Shown here: piece after piece, positions 13,412-26,621 of the stretch
Layout: each line of letters begins with the position of its first letter
How positions within the stretch are numbered: the first letter of the stretch is position 1
Assembly (NCBI GenBank): GCA_028023455.1
Contig: JAQFVV010012508.1
Span: forward strand, 3,095,877 to 3,159,876
From: Epiperipatus broadwayi
Taxonomy: Eukaryota; Onychophora; Udeonychophora; Euonychophora; Peripatidae
Length of the DNA stretch: 64,000 nt
Direction: 5' to 3'
The notes under the pieces: generated by a model
Seen by the model: only the letters and a program-made list of their open reading frames with translations
Database searches by the model: none
What the model was told of the DNA's origin: nothing
Position numbers and translations under genes: made by a program

Positions 13412-13636
13412 TAAAACAGGTAAAACTCTCCATACAGTAGTGCCACTCAGTGCCAACCAGAGTAATCAATGGATGCCAGAAGGCCACAGACTAGAAACTA
13501 GGCTGGAAATATTGGATGAGTAGGCATTGGATTGGGATTTTATGGCGCAAGCCTTCTGGAATCCATTGATTATTCTGGTTGGCACTGGAGTGGCACTACT
13601 GTATGGAGAGTTTTGCTTGTTTTAATTATCAATAGG
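13412..13636. mobile_element. Hairpin MITE (family M1) at the palindrome centre
   Basis: Arms of about 75 bp read aaactctccatacagtag..aatcaatggatgcc and the complement. They enclose an asymmetric loop of about 70 bp that contains gaaactaggctgg..atattggatgag. The loop centre, near 13523, is also the centre of the 27-kb palindrome. The same element recurs at least ten times in the window: 10.84-11.13, 15.92-16.21, 29.02-29.34, 35.94-36.24, 36.27-36.67, 45.66-45.92, and several at 60.3-63.1 kb. It has no coding capacity. Its size and long inverted ends fit a MITE. The superfamily is unknown because target duplications were not clear. Confidence 0.85.
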
Positions 13637-13879
13637 AGTTTTTGCATTATAATTTATGGTAGGTGACAATTCATCTTGAAAATGTTCCTAAAAAAATGAA
13701 AATAACTTTTATTTAAAGTATAAATTTATTTATTTATTTATTTATTTATGTTAAATATATCAATACTTTTCCATTGCTTTAACTCTTCAATTGGTTTATT
13801 GTCAATTTTATGTAAAGTTGACCAAAATTATATATTTTCTTCAAGAAGTATAATAACTACTATTTCTTATTGTATTGCC

Positions 13880-14232
13880 AAATGTATGCCATATAATACT
13901 AAATCATCCATGCACTTTACTACTGTTGTTACACAATGCTTTATTCACCAACCTCTTTTACAGTTTCGATTGTCCCAGAAATCTTCTTCAGAACTTTTAT
14001 ATCTCCTAACTTCAACTGCTAAATTCAAATTTAGGAGATATAAAAGTTCTGAAGAAGATTGCTGGGGCAATCGAAACTGTAAACTGTAAAAGAGGGTGAC
14101 ATTGAAGTTAGGAGATATAAAAGTTCTGAAGAAGATTGCTGGGGCAATCGAAACTGTAAACTGTAAAAGCAGGTGATAAATAAAGCATTGTGTAACAGTA
14201 GTTAAGTACATAGATGATTTAATATTATATGG
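13880..14232. mobile_element. PLE-like foldback element with a ribozyme-like core, right-arm copy
   Basis: Counterpart of 12834-13150, but with two tandem plus-strand cores (14049-14076 and 14126-14153), each followed by aactgtaaa. The two palindrome arms therefore differ in copy number and order of the core here, more than anywhere else in the arms. Confidence 0.55.
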
Positions 14233-15919
14233 TAATTATATATTTTGTAATGAAGACATCATTATGGATAATTTAATGCTTGAAAATTAACTATATGAAA
14301 TGACACATATTTTAAAAGTGGCAGTCTAAATTATTGAAGAGATTTCTGCAATTCTTTATTAATACAAAAATAATAGAATATTGATGCTTTTCAATCACAT
14401 AAATGAAAAAAAAATTTAGATTAGATTTGAACTTTTTTTGCTTAAAGCACAAATGACCAAATATAATTTATTCTATTTTGATCAAATGAGATAAGGTAAT
14501 TTTAAACTGGTAATTTTTATCATATCATGGAATAACCAAATTATTTTAAAAAGTGTATAATGCTTCCAATAGCTTTTAACACTGCATTGTCAACTGATTG
14601 ATTGACTAATTAAAGAACTGATAGGCTGAATTCTTAGACTGAACTGAACTGATCTGATTGTGATCTCAACTGATAGATTAAACTCAACTCAACTAAGCTC
14701 TGATTGTGAACTCAACTGATTAAACGATGACAAACCAGACTATTTATGTCATAACCTGTTGTCACTTTGGTAATTGGTTTTTATGTCTGCCAACTATATC
14801 TTTTATTAAAATTCCTCCACTGTTTTTGATTGCATTCCTTTGATAAGATGTTAATCCTGTTGTCAGTTGGTAGCCATTGCTAATTTGTTGTTTTGTGGAT
14901 TTTTAATTAGTAGCCATTGCAAATTCTGTTTTTATATCACTTATGAGTGTATACAATATTTTTTATCTTTCATATATCATTTTATCAACACTTACACATT
15001 TCACCATAATTCTTTACTTTTTTAAAATTAACTCATTATAAACAATCTTATTTATTTTATATATAAAAAAAGAGTTTTAGTTTTTAAGATTTCCTTTTTT
15101 TCTTTAAATCAAATAAAAAGAGAGTGCCAAACTGTTATATGTTTAACACTTAATTACTTTTTAAATTTTCTAAGTTAATTTTCCTCCCCCTTTCAATCAA
15201 TCTTGAAACTTTTATAGATCACCTTCTCCTAGCGAACTGCATTTTGTTTAAACTAACAATAAAAAAAACCTTTAAATTTATTTATTTCAAATGAAATGTT
15301 TTTCTTTGTTTATAATTCAATTATTTATGGCAACTTATTGATTTTATTATTCATTATCAATTTTAAACTTCCGCATTATTTTTGAGATTTTTTATTTTTA
15401 ATAATTGTAAACACAATTTTAATGAATGCTCAGTAGCATTACAATATAGATAATACTATCCATCAATGAATAAAAGATTTTTTTCTCCAAATTCTATGAA
15501 TCTAAATTTTAAGTATAGGCACTAATAAAATGATCACTAGTAACATTCTCTTAGGCAGATTTTAATACCTTTACCCTTTCATTGACACAACAATAAACTC
15601 CCAACAATAAAAGATAGTAAGTTAGACTTCCAGTAATTCAACACTATGCATTCTTTTCTCACTGACTGTTCTGCCCTTCCAAAAAGAAGAATGTAGCAAT
15701 CCCCCTGTTCTATTAATCTTCTTTCCTCTAAAAATAACTTGTTAAGAGCAGCTATATAATTTTGATAGCTTTTTAGCCACAAATAAAGTCCTCTGTTGAT
15801 CTTAAAAACTTTGTATAATGTTTGCATATTCTACCCATGTAGATTTAAGAAAACAGATTATTATCACCATCTTCTGTTTTACTACACTGCTGCTGATGAT
15901 GATGATATTATTATTATTA

Positions 15920-16205
15920 AAACACTAAATATCACATGATCACCATTCTTTCTACTTACACAAGCTGTTTACACAGAGACTAAACTCACTCAGTGTAAGC
16001 CAGGGTAATCAATGGATGCAAAAAGGTTTGTGGATAAAATTCCTATCTAGTGCTCCTCACTGATGAAGGCCACAAGTCAGAAACTAGTCTGGGGATATTG
16101 GATGAGTAGACACTAGATAGGGTTTTTTTGTCCAAATCTTCTTGCATCCATTGATTACTGTGGCTTGCACTGAGTGGTGCTACTGTATGGAGAGTTTAGC
16201 CTCTG
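15920..16205. mobile_element. M1 MITE, right-arm copy
   Basis: Mirror of 10839-11130. The loop core on the plus strand starts at 16060 as ctgatgaaggccacaagtca and continues into gaaactagtctgggg. Confidence 0.75.
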
Positions 16206-16766
16206 TATATTATTATTGTTATTATTATTGTTGTTGCTGCTGCTATTGTTGTGATTAATTCACTAAGCTTGAGAACCTTAGGCCATATTTATAGATTTTC
16301 TAGGCTCTTTCCATTTTTGTGAAAGGCAGGAAATTTTCTAAATAGAGCTATATAAATATACAATTTCTTTGATTGTGGAGAACTTCTGCCACATTCAGTT
16401 ACAACAGACTCATTCATGATAACACTGACTTGAGCCAAGATTGCTGTTGGCGATGGCCAATCTATCAACCCTATCTCCATCATATCTTTTTTAATTCTTA
16501 AAGGTTTAAGATTTAAAACATAGATAAAGAGAATTGGAGTTAGAAATGCTATACATATAGTTAAAGGATGAAAATATTGTTGTATAAAAACACAATCTCA
16601 TTTGTCAAAATTATTATAAGGAAATGTCCAATGACATTAAAGGCTCATGATGGCCAAAGCCTAAATAACTCAAGTGACTGAAGAATTTAAAAACAAAGAA
16701 AGAAAAAACTGTTTATACTGAAATCAGAGTTCAGCCTTTCAATGACCAACAATCTATTGTGTAAGG

Positions 16767-17200
16767 TAGGGGGGTCCAACAAGTCGATTGTGATCCACCG
16801 GTCAATCGCAAAGCCATTTTTGGTCGATTGTGAGGCCAATCTGGCAAAAGCTGTCAGGTGATGAGTGAAACAAATTAAGTCAAGATTTTCAAGTTTTTTT
16901 GTTTTTGTTCTAAATTTTTTTTCAATTTCAGATATTATTGAAAACAATATTTTTAATCTTGATTTAATGTAGCAAATTTGAATTAATAAATATTGTTAAT
17001 AATTATTCATGTTGCTTTAATTCCTCCAGACATGAGTTTTTTGGCCTGTTAAATAATTATTTTTTACTAGGTAGATATATAAAAATAGTATATATTTCAT
17101 ACCTCCCTCCACTTAGACTACACCTATAACAACAAGTCAACCGTAACACATTTTTAAAATAAGAAGTAGATTTTATGTACACAAAAGTTGGCCACCCCTG
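16767..17200. mobile_element. Non-autonomous hAT element, right-arm copy
   Basis: Mirror of 9848-10278. Here the inner terminus ends in ggccacccctg, the canonical hAT end, where the left arm reads cagaagtggcc. Flanks are gtgtaagg (16759-16766) and gtgtaaga (17201-17208). The intact end in only one arm shows that the arms have mutated independently. Confidence 0.75.
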
Positions 17201-17711
17201 GTGTAAGATAGTGATCATATGTTGTATATTTATTATTCATAATTGGCCAACATATTTGAATATCATTCCACTTTTCACCACCTATGGAGCTTATTGGTCA
17301 CTTGAGCAACACTCACTAGGACAATAGTTTTTATCATATTTTAAATTTTAGGGGAAATATATTGAACTGATTTCAAATTAACTTTTAATTTTATAGAATA
17401 AAAGAGGATTTAAATAAACTCTCATAGAAGAATAATGAGCAAGAAACCTATACTCGGCAGCCCTGCCAATTGTCAGATGATACAAGTTATAGCACTTATT
17501 CATTTTTATTCTACTCTCTAGCTAAGGATAAGTAGGAACCCATTTGTTAACTAATATTGCACAGTTATCTTGATTAGTTGGGATTTCTGTTCTAGAAAAA
17601 AACTGAACTCATTGAAGTTTAGGATCTGGATTCAAACAAGGTCATTGGCATATGGATGTATTTATCGCAAACTGGAGGCTCACATTATTTACGTTTTAAA
17701 AAATGTCCACT

Positions 17712-17790
17712 TACAAGGCTATTGAAGCAGGCAAAATTCTCCATACATTAGTGCCACGCAGAAATGGTGATCATGTGATGTTTAGAGGTT
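17712..17790. mobile_element. Truncated M1 MITE copy, right arm
   Basis: Mirror of 9262-9336, with the blocks gaagcaggcaaaattctcc and agaaatggtgatcatgtg. Confidence 0.6.
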
Positions 17791-19056
17791 TAATGCTATT
17801 GAAGTCATGGGAGATGCTTTGAAATATTTCTAAGATGTTTCAATTATAACTTTAGATGACAAAAAAAATAATTTACATCTTTTGACATTTCCTTTTAATT
17901 TTCATCAGCCACATCTATGAGATAGATTTATGGATTACAACACACTCACTATTTTGGCTTATTATCAAATAAAAATTATGCAAAAAGGTTAACACAACTT
18001 CTGTAGATGTTTTGGATTATGAGCTAGTGTGTGTGTCTCTGCCAACAGTACTTTTGTTGATAATGAAATTCATGGCAAGCTTTAAGGCAAATTAAAAGAT
18101 GTTAATCACCCTTTTAATAACCCAATAGCATATAAATCAGAGTTTAATAATATGATATAACTGTTCACTAGAACTGATCACAGATTATTGAGAAATGACT
18201 TTTGTCCACTTTCATAAATATGATTACTCAATAGATACCTTTAGAACTATTACATGTCAGTTAATCTGTTTAAAACTCTGATAGCAGGCTCTCAAGTTGC
18301 ATTACTAATACAACAATATACTCTTGATAGCAGTATTCTGATTCTCATTTCTCAGAATAATATTGACTGTGGAGCTATAATTTGTGTGAATGATATGTAG
18401 ATTATCATAGGCTGTTAACTGGAGAAGATATTGTTTTGAATAAATCTTAGAATTAAAATTTGTGTTCTCAATCGTGATATTTCATCTGCAATATAGTGTC
18501 TGTAAATTTCAAAAATAAAAAACCCAAAGTGACCTTTGAAACTATTTTTTTTACTTATAAAAACAACAACCTATCTTTGGATTAAACATTTAATTTTGCA
18601 TGAGAGACTTTTATAATATCATATTTTACACAATTGGTCTCAAATCATTAATAAAATGAACACAGAATATCTTCAGTTTGACTATGTTTTATGCATACAT
18701 ATCCCCGTCTGTAATGGCATATCAATGATCTTTGCATGTACTTTTTTTTTCACTGCTGAAGACATATATAAATTATTTATTCATTAAAAAAAAGTTACTG
18801 GATTTGTTTATTGTTTTTTTTCAGTAATTATTCTATATTTAGCTTACTTTTATGAAAAATTAATTTAATATATAAAAAAATAAATATAAAATCGTCTGGT
18901 GTTTTTATATTTAACTCTGACAATGCAAATTACAGCTGTTTATTTTCTTTTTTAAAAAAACTAATTTTAGGAATCATTTATTTTATAGTAAATATGTGAT
19001 GTATATATAAAACTCATTAAAATTAATTATGTAGCTTCAAGTATGGCTGTAATAAT

Positions 19057-19454
19057 ATGGGTGGTAATTTAGTATGTGCTCTCTGCCATTTCCAGGAGCA
19101 CCAAAACCATTGCTGACACAACTAAGTGATAAAGGATGTTTCCACCAATGTTCCAGATATTTTATTGAATACAATTAAAAAGTTGCAATTTTCATTAAAA
19201 AAAAAACTTTCCCAGAAATAAACAAAATCACATGACTAAAAAATCAAATAACTCTCGAAATCAAATATCAGAAATATTAGTAATTAGAAAATGACCATAA
19301 AATACTAGCACAATCAATTAAACATCTGGAATACTTGTTATCAATTGGGAGATGGTATTATCTTACATCCTTTATCACTTGTTAGGTTAGCAGTAGTTTT
19401 GGGTCTTCCCCTGGTGTTCAAAATGGTAGAGAGCACATACTAAATTGATACCAT
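19057..19454. mobile_element. 398-bp MITE with long inverted ends, right-arm copy
   Basis: Mirror of 7596-7993 with the same length and the same termini. Confidence 0.7.
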
Positions 19455-20064
19455 AAAAATGTTAAAGAATGTGATGAACTATCAATGTTGATGACCAGTC
19501 ATCATTTCATTGTAGTTTTCATGTTGCCTGGTTTCTCCAGTTATTTTTAGAAAAAAATTTAATATTTAAATAATGATATGTGTGTGTATTTTGATATTAT
19601 TGTAAGAAACAATTGACAAAAGACAAGTTGATTAAATTGTTCAGATTTTTTGGGAGTAACAGATATTATTTTTAAAGATATTTGCAATTTTTTCTGTTAT
19701 TGCAAAAAAGATCTGGTTTCAAGCTATCACACTTTGTTTGATTCAAAAAAAGTACTTTTTCAAATCTGCATCCAAATGACCTCATTTGGTAACAGTTTGT
19801 TTTTCTGCCCGCATACTAGAAAGTATTTATGAATTCATAAGACCCAAACCTATATACATGCATGACTTCATCTTAGCATTTAATTTAAAGAATTCTATTA
19901 TATTTTTTAGATAATGACTTTGTAGTATAAAAATAATGTATCTATCTGTCATACTTACAGCCTGAAGTTCAAACCTATCATTTTAATTTGGAAGGGGGAT
20001 CTTTTAAATATATCTGTTTCTTTATGAGGGACTATTGGAGAGATTTAGTTCTTTAAGTAGTATT

Positions 20065-20069
<5 letters not shown>

Positions 20070-20135
<66 letters not shown>
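20070..20135. repeat. (TA)n microsatellite, right arm
   Basis: Mirror of 6936-6979 and longer by about 22 bp. Confidence 0.9.
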
Positions 20136-20137
<2 letters not shown>

Positions 20138-20497
20138 AACATAATTAAAGAGTTCAAAAAAAGATATTACCATACCTGAGTTGTCTACAATATATAAGAA
20201 ATAATCATAAATTCAAAAATTAAATGATGATCAAAAGATATTATTATATCTGAGTAAAGGAGTCCAAATATCAAGAATTATAATATCTAAAATAACTTGA
20301 ATTTCTCAAGATCCAAATATCAATAATTATAAGCAAATTATGAGCAAATTATTATAACTCAGGTATATGGAAATCACGTGAGGTGAGTACACTAGTAATT
20401 CAATAAAATATAGCTCAGGTATACAGACAGTAATCTTATCCACTTTCATTTCTTGGTTTGATGTTAAGTGCATGTTTAAACAAATACTAAGTGAATA

Positions 20498-20590
20498 TGG
20501 TCTAGCAGGGCGCCACTAGATTATCTGAATCTAGACACGGTTATATCTAATAACCTTTCACATGTACTGGGTTTGATCCCTTTTTGGTAC
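20498..20590 (+). repeat. SINE-like tRNA-derived unit, right-arm copy
   Basis: A-box-like tggtctagcagg at 20498-20509 and B-box-like ggtttgatcc at 20570-20579. Same unit as 6484-6575. No poly-A or simple tail was identified, so the 3' limit is arbitrary. Confidence 0.35.
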
Positions 20591-23517
20591 TTTATTTCTA
20601 ATAAAAATGAGAGATTTTGCTTTTTGAGCCATATCACTATAAGCACTAATAGTTAGGTAAAAGTAAAACATCTTTAAACCACAGTGGAGTTCATTGAACA
20701 TAAATCATTTCTCAGATCTTAACATAACAAATGTGTTTCAATATTTTTATAAGTTCACTAGCTCAGATTATATACAACTAATTTAGGATGGCAATTCACT
20801 CATCCTTGCATGAAATAGATGATGGGATGTGGTTATAATAATACTAAGAAATCACTAAATATTATAAAATCAATATTTATTTATGGCCTTTAAACAGTTA
20901 AACAGCTCATTAATTAAAACGTTGATGACGATGATGATGATGATAATAATAACAATAATGACAAGGGTTTCAACTACAGCTCTAGGACTAAGCCTAAACA
21001 TAAAACTAATTTTTATAAAGAAATTCATAATTATTGCTTAATTTTAGCATATTTACTTATATCTTAAATAACTAATATTCAACCATTGATGATGATGAAT
21101 AATCACACTTAACCAAGACTACACTTAATGAAATATATACGCCTCGTTTAATAAAACAAACTAATATTTATTACTACATTTCTAACATATACATAAAAAT
21201 TTCTAGATAATATGAAAATTGACATGAATAATAATAATAATAATTGGTTATATAACAATCCTCAGATTAATTTTAAGTTCTTCCCCCTTTCCCTTCAAAT
21301 GTATTTTGTATTAAGTTGGACGTCACATTGACCATGATTTTCACTCCATGAGAAAAGTATTTCAAGAAAAAAAAATATTATCTGCTCATTAGCACACATA
21401 CTTTAAAAATCCAACATGTAAATAGAATGTAAAAAAAAATGTTAGTAGAATTGAAAGAGCAAGTTTTAGAAAAGAGTTTTAAATCATTATCTCCCCCTCC
21501 CTTCCAAGCGCTGAAATCTATACTTAACTTGAAACAAAATAATCTAATATTCTAATACTACTCATTATTTCACATTCAGTCGCAATTATACACATATAAA
21601 AATACCATTATGTATGTGCGTGTTTTATCCCATAATAACAAAATATTATTCAAAACCAAAATAATAATAATATATTAGTTAAAACTAAAATCATAATACC
21701 ATAAAAAAAATTGTTTTACACATTAATATTTTTCATAACTGTAAAATTAATAAACAAATAATTTTCATACATTCAAGATAATTTATGAAGCTCAAAGTTA
21801 TTTTTAGTAAGACATTCTTGTTTTAATCGATCTGAATAGTCTTTAAAGGTTCTTTAAATAAAATATACCACTTTATTGCTAAAATGTTTATTAAGACTGA
21901 TATCATAAAGAAAATAGATATAAAAAGTCATATTACCGATCTTTTGTTTGTGGCGAATTTCCAAGGGTTCAAACTTGTCTTGTATAATGTCTATATTTCT
22001 GCAGCTACTATTTCCGTTTTATGTGGGAACAATCTCTTTCTTGAGGTGTATAACTATTTGATGATGATGACTCTATTGAGGTTATTTGCTTTAGTGGACA
22101 ATTTGGAAATCATTATATTAATTTTTCTTCTCTTCCTGTCAAGCATGTGGATGAAATACAGCAGTTGTTTTCACATTTATAAATTTTCTTGAGTTTAAAA
22201 TCAGTTGTTGTAACAATTAATTGGACTTGATGATTAATATTTATCAGTAGATTAATTCATCTTCTTTGAATGCAGGTGAATGCTTTCTTCCTTCTATTAA
22301 AAACATCTTATTTCTCTGGTCAGTTGAAAGGTGTAGAATATTATTTTAGACACATCTTTTCTTTCCTATGTGATGTGCAGCTTCCCCAGATGGTCCGGAA
22401 CCGATGGGACATACATATAATTTTTCTAGCCAGACATTTCTTATATTTTCAGCATTCAATTGGATAGTTTAATAATCTGAATCATAAACAATAATCCTAA
22501 TAATAATTCAAGACAGCTTTTTATATCCAATTTTTAGCTAACTTAACCAATCAGAGATAGCATCACTTGCTATTTTTGGACAAATTTGTTTTAATTAGAT
22601 CTCTAATTTATTTTCAACTAAATTATTTTTCAACTGAAAAGTTTAATCCTTTTTCCAGACACTTTTGTTTAAAAAAAAAATAGACTCAATCCTTATTTCC
22701 TTTCTTTTCTTTTTTTTTTCTTTTAACATCCAGGTAACACTTCAAATCTTTGAGCTTCCTTCTTTAGATCTTGAGATAAGACAATTTCAAAATTAGAGTT
22801 CTGACCCATTATAAGCTTCCAAAGTGAAAAACAATTATTTACAAAAAAAAATTGCTACAAAGATCGATATCTGATTAAACAGATTTCCTCTTTTAACAAA
22901 AAATTGTACAAAAAAAATAATTTGACAGATTTAATCCTTCCTTTTCTTTCAATATTTAGGAAATGTAAATTTCTGTATGTAATGTACACACATCCTTCAT
23001 TCTTTCAAATCATTCATAAACTAACCTTAAATAATATGATTGCTAGCTTAGTAATTATAACCCAATTATTTAATTAAGTCTGTAACTTTTAAATCCCACT
23101 TATAATTAAAGAAAAGCAAAATAAAAGTATAGAATAAAATGTTAGAATTGATCAAGCATAGCTTAGTTTTAAAGAAAGTTAAAATGTTGAATATTTGAAA
23201 TATAAAACAATTAAATAATTTACACATACATTGCCTATATGTATGCATTATAACTTTGCTTTTTAACAGAAAATTTAAATATTAAATAGTTTAAATGTGT
23301 GTATTACCTTTCTATCAACACACAAACAAATAAAGCATATAATTGTTGTCCCACTCTCTTTCTGTTTAAAGCTTTTGAAATTTTGATCTGGTAGGGTTTG
23401 AACTTGGATGCCCTACAGCTTCTTTTATGGTTATATAAAATTGTGATGATGATTTTTGGTTTACCTTTTCTACATGCACATTACTATAAATTTATCTAGT
23501 GACTAAATTGTAATGGC

Positions 23518-23519
<2 letters not shown>

Positions 23520-23576
<57 letters not shown>
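23520..23576. repeat. (TA)n microsatellite, right arm
   Basis: Pure TA run mirroring 3478-3531, which is interrupted in the other arm. Confidence 0.85.
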
Positions 23577-26495
23577 TGTAACGGTAAGAAAAGTAGAGCT
23601 GCTTTAACCTAACCTAGAGATGCAGATAGAGGAGGTTCGAACCTCACCTAATCCTCTAGATTGCTACTAAGTGACTTACTCCCCAAACCTCACTAGAATT
23701 TAATCTTAATATATGCCTGGTGGTCAGGGAGAGAAGAGATCACGAAAAGGAATTTTTACATATATAATGATCAGATGTACATATGTATGTCACAAAAGAA
23801 AAACAATACTAAGTGGTTTTATTTATAGTGAATGAAAGATAACACAAACTTTTATTATTTACATTAAAAGAATTCATACAATGTTTTATTAATAGTGTCA
23901 CAGGCTATTTTCACTGCAACCGGATAGACATATTTGAAAAGATCCATTGTTCGTAATGATAAGAACAGACAAAATTTTACATTATCATTTCTTTCTTTAA
24001 AATATTCCAGCCAATGGAAGTGTTACGTAAAAGAAATCAAGAGAGAGAGAGATGATTCATTAACTCTGTGGTTGGAGAACATAGAAATAAATAGGTGGTC
24101 AAACTCAACTAAACACTTTGGACAGGTTTAAATCACCGCCCTACTTATGATTTAAGAAGAATGATAAAGTGACCCCAACAGGAATTTCCAGCTATAATTG
24201 AAACATTTCGATGATATTTTGAGAAAGATTTCCTAATAAATATAAATATATAAGACCATGCACACAGGCGATAGCATATAGTGGGCTGTGAGGCTCTAGA
24301 CATAACAGTTACCAAGAGGTTAACACAAGTCTGGATAGCTCTCCATCTCTAAGCTAGGTTAGAGAGAAAAATGGAACCCATTCGCTAAACGTGTGACCCG
24401 GATTCAGGATCGGAGTTTTATTGCTTATGTCCAGTTACATACATTGAAGGGACTGAAATCAACATGAGATCAGAACATTTTATTTATTTTAGGAAGATCT
24501 AAATGTAGGTATGTTAACCTAAGTGAACTTGGCAAAAAGAAGCACTGTAATTTATGCAGAGCGGCCCAGTAGATCCCCCGAGGCATGATATCATATAAAT
24601 ATGGTCAACGACCTTTAAATTTAAAAAGAAACCCTCTGCAAAACATATATATATATATATTACGAACGCTCAACTATCACTGAAAATCTGCAGAAAATAG
24701 TAACTTTCCTTTTTATAAAATTCAGATCACTAAACAAGAGGGCGGATATTTTATTGATTTAGTTGAAGTTTAACCAACACCAAAGGGCCAATGTGATTTA
24801 ATAATTCTTAATACATATTATATTGTTAAAACATATTCTCTCTTATTATTAAAATATAAATGCAAACGTTTTATTTCACGTTCTTTAAAATATAACTTTA
24901 AATTTGTAACCCTTCATTGACTAAAATATAATGGCATTTGATAAGGATCTTTCTTTTATATATATATACAAAAAAAAAACTAAGTTAAAGTTTGGAAAGT
25001 TTTATAATAGCATATTTAGCAATTTAAATCTTGATTTTAAATTAGAGTTTTGCACTTTCTATGATTTTCTTCCTTTTCTTTCTAAATAAATATTTATATA
25101 AAATAAATAACTTAATTACGGGAGTATAATGGCGGAAAGTTAAACGAAGTATTTTTCAATTAAATTAATAAGAACTATGGCCGCCATTATATATAATAAC
25201 CCCTCCCATTATGATATAAAAAAAAAAAGAAAAGAAAGCAATTAATGAAATATGATTTCACAAGATTCGAACACATAGATTTAAAAAAACATATATATAG
25301 AAAAGCATAAATATACATTGAAATTGCAAATTACAAAGATATTTTAATAATTTATGGGAACGTTACCGGTAACTAGATGGGTGGGTCAAAGTGAGTTCAT
25401 TTGATGTTTCCCCACAGGTCTTCTCAGTTTTTCAAATTTGTTTTTCCATGTTTTTGAGGGCAGATTTTCACGGATACAGGGCAGATACTTTTGTTCTCTG
25501 GCTGGCTTACATGATTACGACTCCTGCATCAGGAACAGCTCAAGAGAGCGAAGGCAAAGAAATTACCCCTGCATTTTTGCAGAGCAACACATTTCTGGAT
25601 TCTTTTATTTGTATGCTGAAAGAATAGAGTGCAGCTTGAAGTAAGTACAGCAAGCAAAAGTTCGCTATATTGTCCAATCTTTCAGCAAAATTTCTTCCAA
25701 CAAAATTCTTAAGATTTCTCTCTGACCTTCAGCACAGGTTACCAGCAAGCATAACACCAAGAACAAAAGAAAAGTTCTTTATTTATACCCTTTTTCCATT
25801 ATGTTTTTAATCTGCTAATTAGTAGCGAATCATGCCTGTTGTTTCAAATTTTTCCTGTTATCTATTTTTATCTAATTCAGAAAATGTTTTACTAATTAAA
25901 TTCCTTTTCTTAATGGATTCTATTTAATTAAGAAATTCATCGAATTCTACCAAATATATTTTAAAAATAATTGCAATTATAATTTTAATTTTCTATATTT
26001 TATTTTATTAAATCTTTTAATTTAGGCAACTATTTGAGAAAACGATAAATTTAGTTTGAAAAAGAAACATACATTCACTGTGGTTGGACTTAGGGTCTTA
26101 GTTAGTCCACAGTGAATGGCGAAGCCAGCATATATATATATGCACAGCTTCAATACTAAATGTAATAATGCTCAGGGTAAATGGGTTTAATCAACAATTT
26201 CAAACTGTCGTCAAGGCAATTTCTTATATATATATTGAAACAGATATATTTAAAAGATCCCCGCCTCCCAAATTAAAATGACAGGTTAAATTTAAATCAG
26301 ACTAGCAATATGTCAAAAATAAAAAAAAGACTAATTATACTAAATATTTTAAAGAAAATCAAATTTTTTAAAATGAAAAAAAAAAGACAAGCAAATACAT
26401 TTATATTTGCAATTAAAGAAAGTAATAAATCTTTCTTTATTAAAATTAAATATATTAAATTTAAGCGTAAACAGATAATATAATAACGTGAAAGC

Positions 26496-26621
26496 TAAAC
26501 ACCTTCAAACAGATACGCTTTAAAAATGCTTAAGTGACAGCCAATCAGATGTGATGCCATTATTCCATCTGATTGGCTGTCACTTAAGCATTTTTAAAGC
26601 GTATCTGTTTGAAGGTGTTTA
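26496..26621. mobile_element. 126-bp near-perfect hairpin element, right-arm copy
   Basis: Mirror of 428-553 with the same length. Its arms are perfectly complementary here, where the left copy has one mismatch (gacagcc against gccactt). This is one of the informative differences between the palindrome arms. Confidence 0.8.

Larger units (their letters stand above)
1..13522 (+). repeat. Left arm of a 27-kb palindrome
   Basis: Position 1 pairs with about 27048, and pairing continues inward: 1413-1619 with 25438-25644, 4866-5174 with 21884-22192, 10098-10358 with 16687-16947, 11216-11464 with 15579-15827. The sum of paired coordinates drifts only between about 27043 and 27058, so indels are small and order is kept. 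The arms are not identical. In a sample of translated segments there are 0 to 5 differences per 60-100 codons, about 1-2% in DNA. Differences include single bases, (TA)n length and tandem-copy changes near the centre. No convincing coding gene was found in the arm; short ORFs shared by both arms reflect the duplication, not selection. The left end coincides with the window edge, so the true limit is not visible. Confidence 0.95.

Noticed and set aside
23600-23720. ggttcgaacc near 23635, resembling a tRNA B box
   Set aside because: The word is self-complementary, no A box or cloverleaf could be placed around it, and the mirror copy in the left arm adds no evidence.
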